The position numbers and the translations under genes were made by a program. A stretch of DNA of 62,119 nt from Gluconacetobacter tumulisoli (lineage in GTDB: Bacteria; Pseudomonadota; Alphaproteobacteria; Acetobacterales; Acetobacteraceae), in contig NZ_JABEQM010000017.1 in the NCBI RefSeq assembly GCF_014174155.1, forward strand, positions 1 through 62,119. The letters run 5' to 3'. Below are positions 60,553-62,119 of the stretch, in pieces (the first letter of the stretch is position 1; each line of letters opens with the position of its first letter). A model generated the notes under the pieces. The model was not told where the DNA came from, did not search any database, and worked only from the letters and a program-made list of their open reading frames with translations.

Positions 60553-61126
60553 GATATGATCCTTCTGTGAGGATTGCTGCAACGTGCTGCCTTCCTCGAA
60601 GTTCGCCAGAGGATATCGTATTTCCGGACAATGGAAGATAGTGTCGGAAAGATTGCGGAAAAACGATCCGTTCTTCGATCTCGGCTGCGACATTATCGCC
60701 GTTCGGGCGCGACAGGATGGAAGCAGGACTCTCGAAAGAGATGATATCGGGCTGGAAGATGGCGTTGCCGCCCACGAGCCTGAAGCCGCCGATGGTGGAG
60801 AAATGCCTGCACGTCGGAGTGTCGAGAGAAACTCTCGATGTCCAGAAACTATTCATGAAGACATGCGTATTTTTAAAGCGATTCGTGATTGCAAACGCCG
60901 CGGCGTTGGTGCTGCGCGACTGACGGACGCCACATGCGAAGGCTGCCGGGAAGCATACCTGCTGAAGGGTGTTGCACCGCCCGAGTGGGCCGGCTGGTAT
61001 CCTGCGGATACGATTTCGCTGTCTTAAGAAAAAATTGCAGATACGCAGGTGGTCTTTCGGGACAATCAATTCGGTATGACGTTTTCTGATCCCTTGCGTG
61101 GCGTAAAAAATGGAAAGGAACTCATC
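60553..61126. other. Divergent intergenic region
   Basis: About 570 bp between the minus-strand membrane peptide and the plus-strand DUF892 gene. Open frames exist on both strands but none has a ribosome site or a recognisable family, and they overlap each other. A hairpin TCGAGAG-AAA-CTCTCGA sits at about 60827-60843. The last 100 bp before DUF892 are AT-richer and should contain its promoter. Confidence 0.4.
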
Positions 61127-61633
61127 ATGGCGACCCAGGCGAAGACTCTGTCCGATGCGTTTTATGAAACGCTGAAGGATATTTATTTTGCCGAAAAGCA
61201 GATCCTGAAGGCGCTCAAGAAGTCGGTGCGCGCCGCTCAGGCCCCGGAACTCAAGCAAGCGTTCGAAACCCACGCAACCGAGACCGCCAATCACGTCGAA
61301 CGACTGAATGAGGTATTCGGAATCATCGGCAAGGCGCCCCGTGCCAAGACCTGCGAGGCGACGCAGGGCATCCTGGCCGAAATGGAAGAGGACCTCGAAG
61401 ATTTCGGGACGACGGAAGCGGCGGACGCGGTCCTGATTGGGGGCGCCCAGGCCATCGAGCATTATGAGATTTCGCGGTATGGGACGCTGAAGGCGTGGGC
61501 TGCCAACCTCGGGCTGGCCGATGCCGAGAAATTACTTGGCGAAACTCTTGAAGAGGAGAAGCGGACCGATGCTCTGCTCTCCGAGATCGCGGGGCGCGAG
61601 AGTAATCCGAAGGCGCAGCACAAGACGGCCTGA
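61127..61633 (+). CDS. DUF892 (YciE/YciF-type) ferritin-like protein
   Basis: 168 residues of the four-helix DUF892 family. FYETLKDIYFAEKQILKALK near the start, FETHATETANHVERLNEVF near residue 47 and AQAIEHYEISRYGTLKAWA near residue 110 carry the Glu, His and Glu residues that place two metal ions in ferritin-like proteins. The start is the ATG at 61127 with AAAGGAA upstream; an ATG 26 codons earlier would add an unconserved leader. Relatives YciE/YciF are induced by osmotic and general stress, but their chemistry is not established. A clear terminator follows the stop. Confidence 0.88.
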   Translation: MATQAKTLSDAFYETLKDIYFAEKQILKALKKSVRAAQAPELKQAFETHATETANHVERLNEVFGIIGKAPRAKTCEATQGILAEMEEDLEDFGTTEAADAVLIGGAQAIEHYEISRYGTLKAWAANLGLADAEKLLGETLEEEKRTDALLSEIAGRESNPKAQHKTA

Positions 61634-61654
61634 CCTCCCCTGTTACGGATATCG

Positions 61655-61683
61655 AGGGGAGTCGCCAGATCAGCGACTCCCCT
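61655..61683 (+). terminator. Terminator after the DUF892 gene
   Basis: AGGGGAGTCGC and GCGACTCCCCT form a perfect 11-bp stem with a 7-nt loop, 21 bp after the DUF892 stop, followed by TTCC. The stem is strong and correctly placed for transcription ending, although the T-run is short. Confidence 0.7.
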
Positions 61684-61783
61684 TCCAGGACGGCTGCCGA
61701 AAATATTCAGTCAGCTATTCATCGGGTCCGTCACGATGCGGCATCTGCCGGCGTGACCTGTCATTCGAAGGATCGAGCCGAAT

Positions 61784-61924
61784 ATGAAGAATTCAGACTG
61801 GGCATGCAGGATCGTTGATGAGGCCGATCCGCCTTCACCCTTCCCGCCCGAACAGCCTGCACCCCCGCCGCCGCCGGGCCAGCCGCCACCGATGCCTCAG
61901 GACCCTGGAAACCCGCTGAATTGA
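61784..61924 (+). CDS. Small proline-rich hypothetical protein
   Basis: 46 residues, starting MKNSDWACRIVDEADPPSPF and continuing with poly-proline runs (PAPPPPPGQPPPMP), ending GNPLN. No membrane or signal features. An AAGGA lies about 11 bases before the ATG at 61784, which is acceptable but not strong. Short Pro-rich peptides of this style are often found next to stress genes in this group, but I know of no function. The opposite strand is also open across this stretch, so the call rests mainly on the ribosome site and composition. Confidence 0.4.
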   Translation: MKNSDWACRIVDEADPPSPFPPEQPAPPPPPGQPPPMPQDPGNPLN

Positions 61925-61968
61925 GATTCGCAGATATTTCGAACGATAGTCCGAAATCGAGCTCGGTG

Positions 61969-62000
61969 TGGACACCCGTCCAATTCACCCGGGGTGTCCA
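61969..62000 (-). terminator. Hairpin between the Pro-rich gene and the alcohol dehydrogenase
   Basis: TGGACACCC and GGGTGTCCA form a 9-bp stem with a 14-nt loop, placed 15 bp downstream of the stop of the minus-strand alcohol dehydrogenase and 45 bp after the plus-strand Pro-rich gene. It can serve as a shared terminator of the two convergent genes. Confidence 0.5.
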
Positions 62001-62014
62001 TTATCCATGCTTCG

Positions 62015-62119
62015 TCAAGGCTTCATGACGACCTTGATGCATCCGTCCCGCTTGTCGCGGAATGTCTTGTAGAGCTCGGGCCCCTCTTCCAGGGTGGCCC
62101 GATGCGTGATGACGAAGGA
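62015..62119 (-). CDS. Zinc-dependent alcohol dehydrogenase, C-terminal end only
   Basis: The minus strand enters from the right edge and ends at 62015 with 34 residues reading [20 protein letters not shown], then [14 protein letters not shown]. This tail (I-T-H-x-x-x-L-E-E-x-P-E-x-Y-x-x-F-x-x-K-x-D-x-C-I-K-V-V) is characteristic of the formaldehyde-dehydrogenase-like branch of medium-chain zinc alcohol dehydrogenases. These are cytoplasmic NAD-dependent enzymes; the catalytic zinc residues lie beyond the window. Confidence 0.75.
   Translation of the reverse strand, partial: SFVITHRATLEEGPELYKTFRDKRDGCIKVVMKP

Noticed and set aside
60470-61462. Upstream extension of the 279-residue membrane protein to a 610-residue frame.
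   Set aside because: It would swallow the 23-residue peptide and the DUF892 start region, and shows no conserved segment.

Overview
The window is a high-GC stretch of an alphaproteobacterial chromosome, most likely an acetic acid bacterium (Acetobacteraceae, Gluconacetobacter/Komagataeibacter/Gluconobacter-like). The clearest pointer is a membrane-bound PQQ-dependent glucose dehydrogenase. Three TonB receptor-led catabolic clusters and a PaoABC-type molybdenum aldehyde oxidase fit with that. The genus is inferred from gene content only; no rRNA, tRNA, CRISPR array or intact mobile element was seen.

Layout. (1) 0-0.6 kb: the end of an unidentified gene and a decayed IS3-type transposase remnant. 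(2) 0.6-11.8 kb, minus strand: a saccharide-utilisation operon read as TonB receptor, GPH sugar symporter, GH3, GH63-like and GH106-like hydrolases; the last four genes are joined by 4-bp ATGA overlaps. (3) 12.2-12.5 kb: an IS481-type transposase relic. (4) 12.7-16.8 kb, plus strand: a four-carbon acid-sugar module, kdgT-dtnK-pdxA2-deoR, consistent with D-threonate catabolism. (5) 17.2-39.3 kb: the most unusual region. Minus-strand units encode a NACHT-like NTPase fused to an FGE/SUMF1 domain, a VOC protein, a peptide-type ABC transporter with two binding proteins and two ATPases, a D-2-hydroxyacid dehydrogenase, a CapA-family protein, an M20 carbamoylase/allantoate amidohydrolase, two GntR regulators, a MalY/PatB C-S lyase, a cyclic amidohydrolase and a two-domain rhodanese. 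Divergent plus-strand genes encode a hydantoin/allantoin-type racemase, a TonB receptor and a second VOC protein.

(6) 39.5-42.0 kb: a HupE/UreJ_2 membrane protein with a DUF3500 protein. (7) 42.5-44.9 kb: a class III aminotransferase followed by the ruins of a DeoR regulator and an FAD oxidoreductase. (8) 44.9-50.6 kb: a LysR regulator divergent from a TonB receptor, MFS transporter and RraA-family lyase. (9) 50.7-55.6 kb: an SDR relic, a three-subunit PaoABC-like aldehyde oxidoreductase and a ThDP-enzyme fragment. (10) 55.7-62.1 kb: a small acidic protein, an SDR, glucose dehydrogenase (gcd), stress-type small membrane proteins, a DUF892 ferritin-like protein, a Pro-rich peptide and the end of a zinc alcohol dehydrogenase.

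How the genes work together. Region 5 reads as one import-and-degradation system. A cyclic ureide or hydantoin-like compound would cross the outer membrane through the TonB receptor and the inner membrane through the ABC transporter. It would then be racemised, ring-opened and decarbamoylated to an amino acid. The C-S lyase, mercaptopyruvate-type sulfurtransferase and 2-hydroxyacid dehydrogenase suggest a sulfur-containing product; allantoin catabolism is the main alternative. AT-rich palindromes with a shared TATATTA core lie at three control points of the locus and probably bind one or both GntR proteins. Transposase relics and half-decayed genes between the clusters suggest this is a patchwork accessory region.
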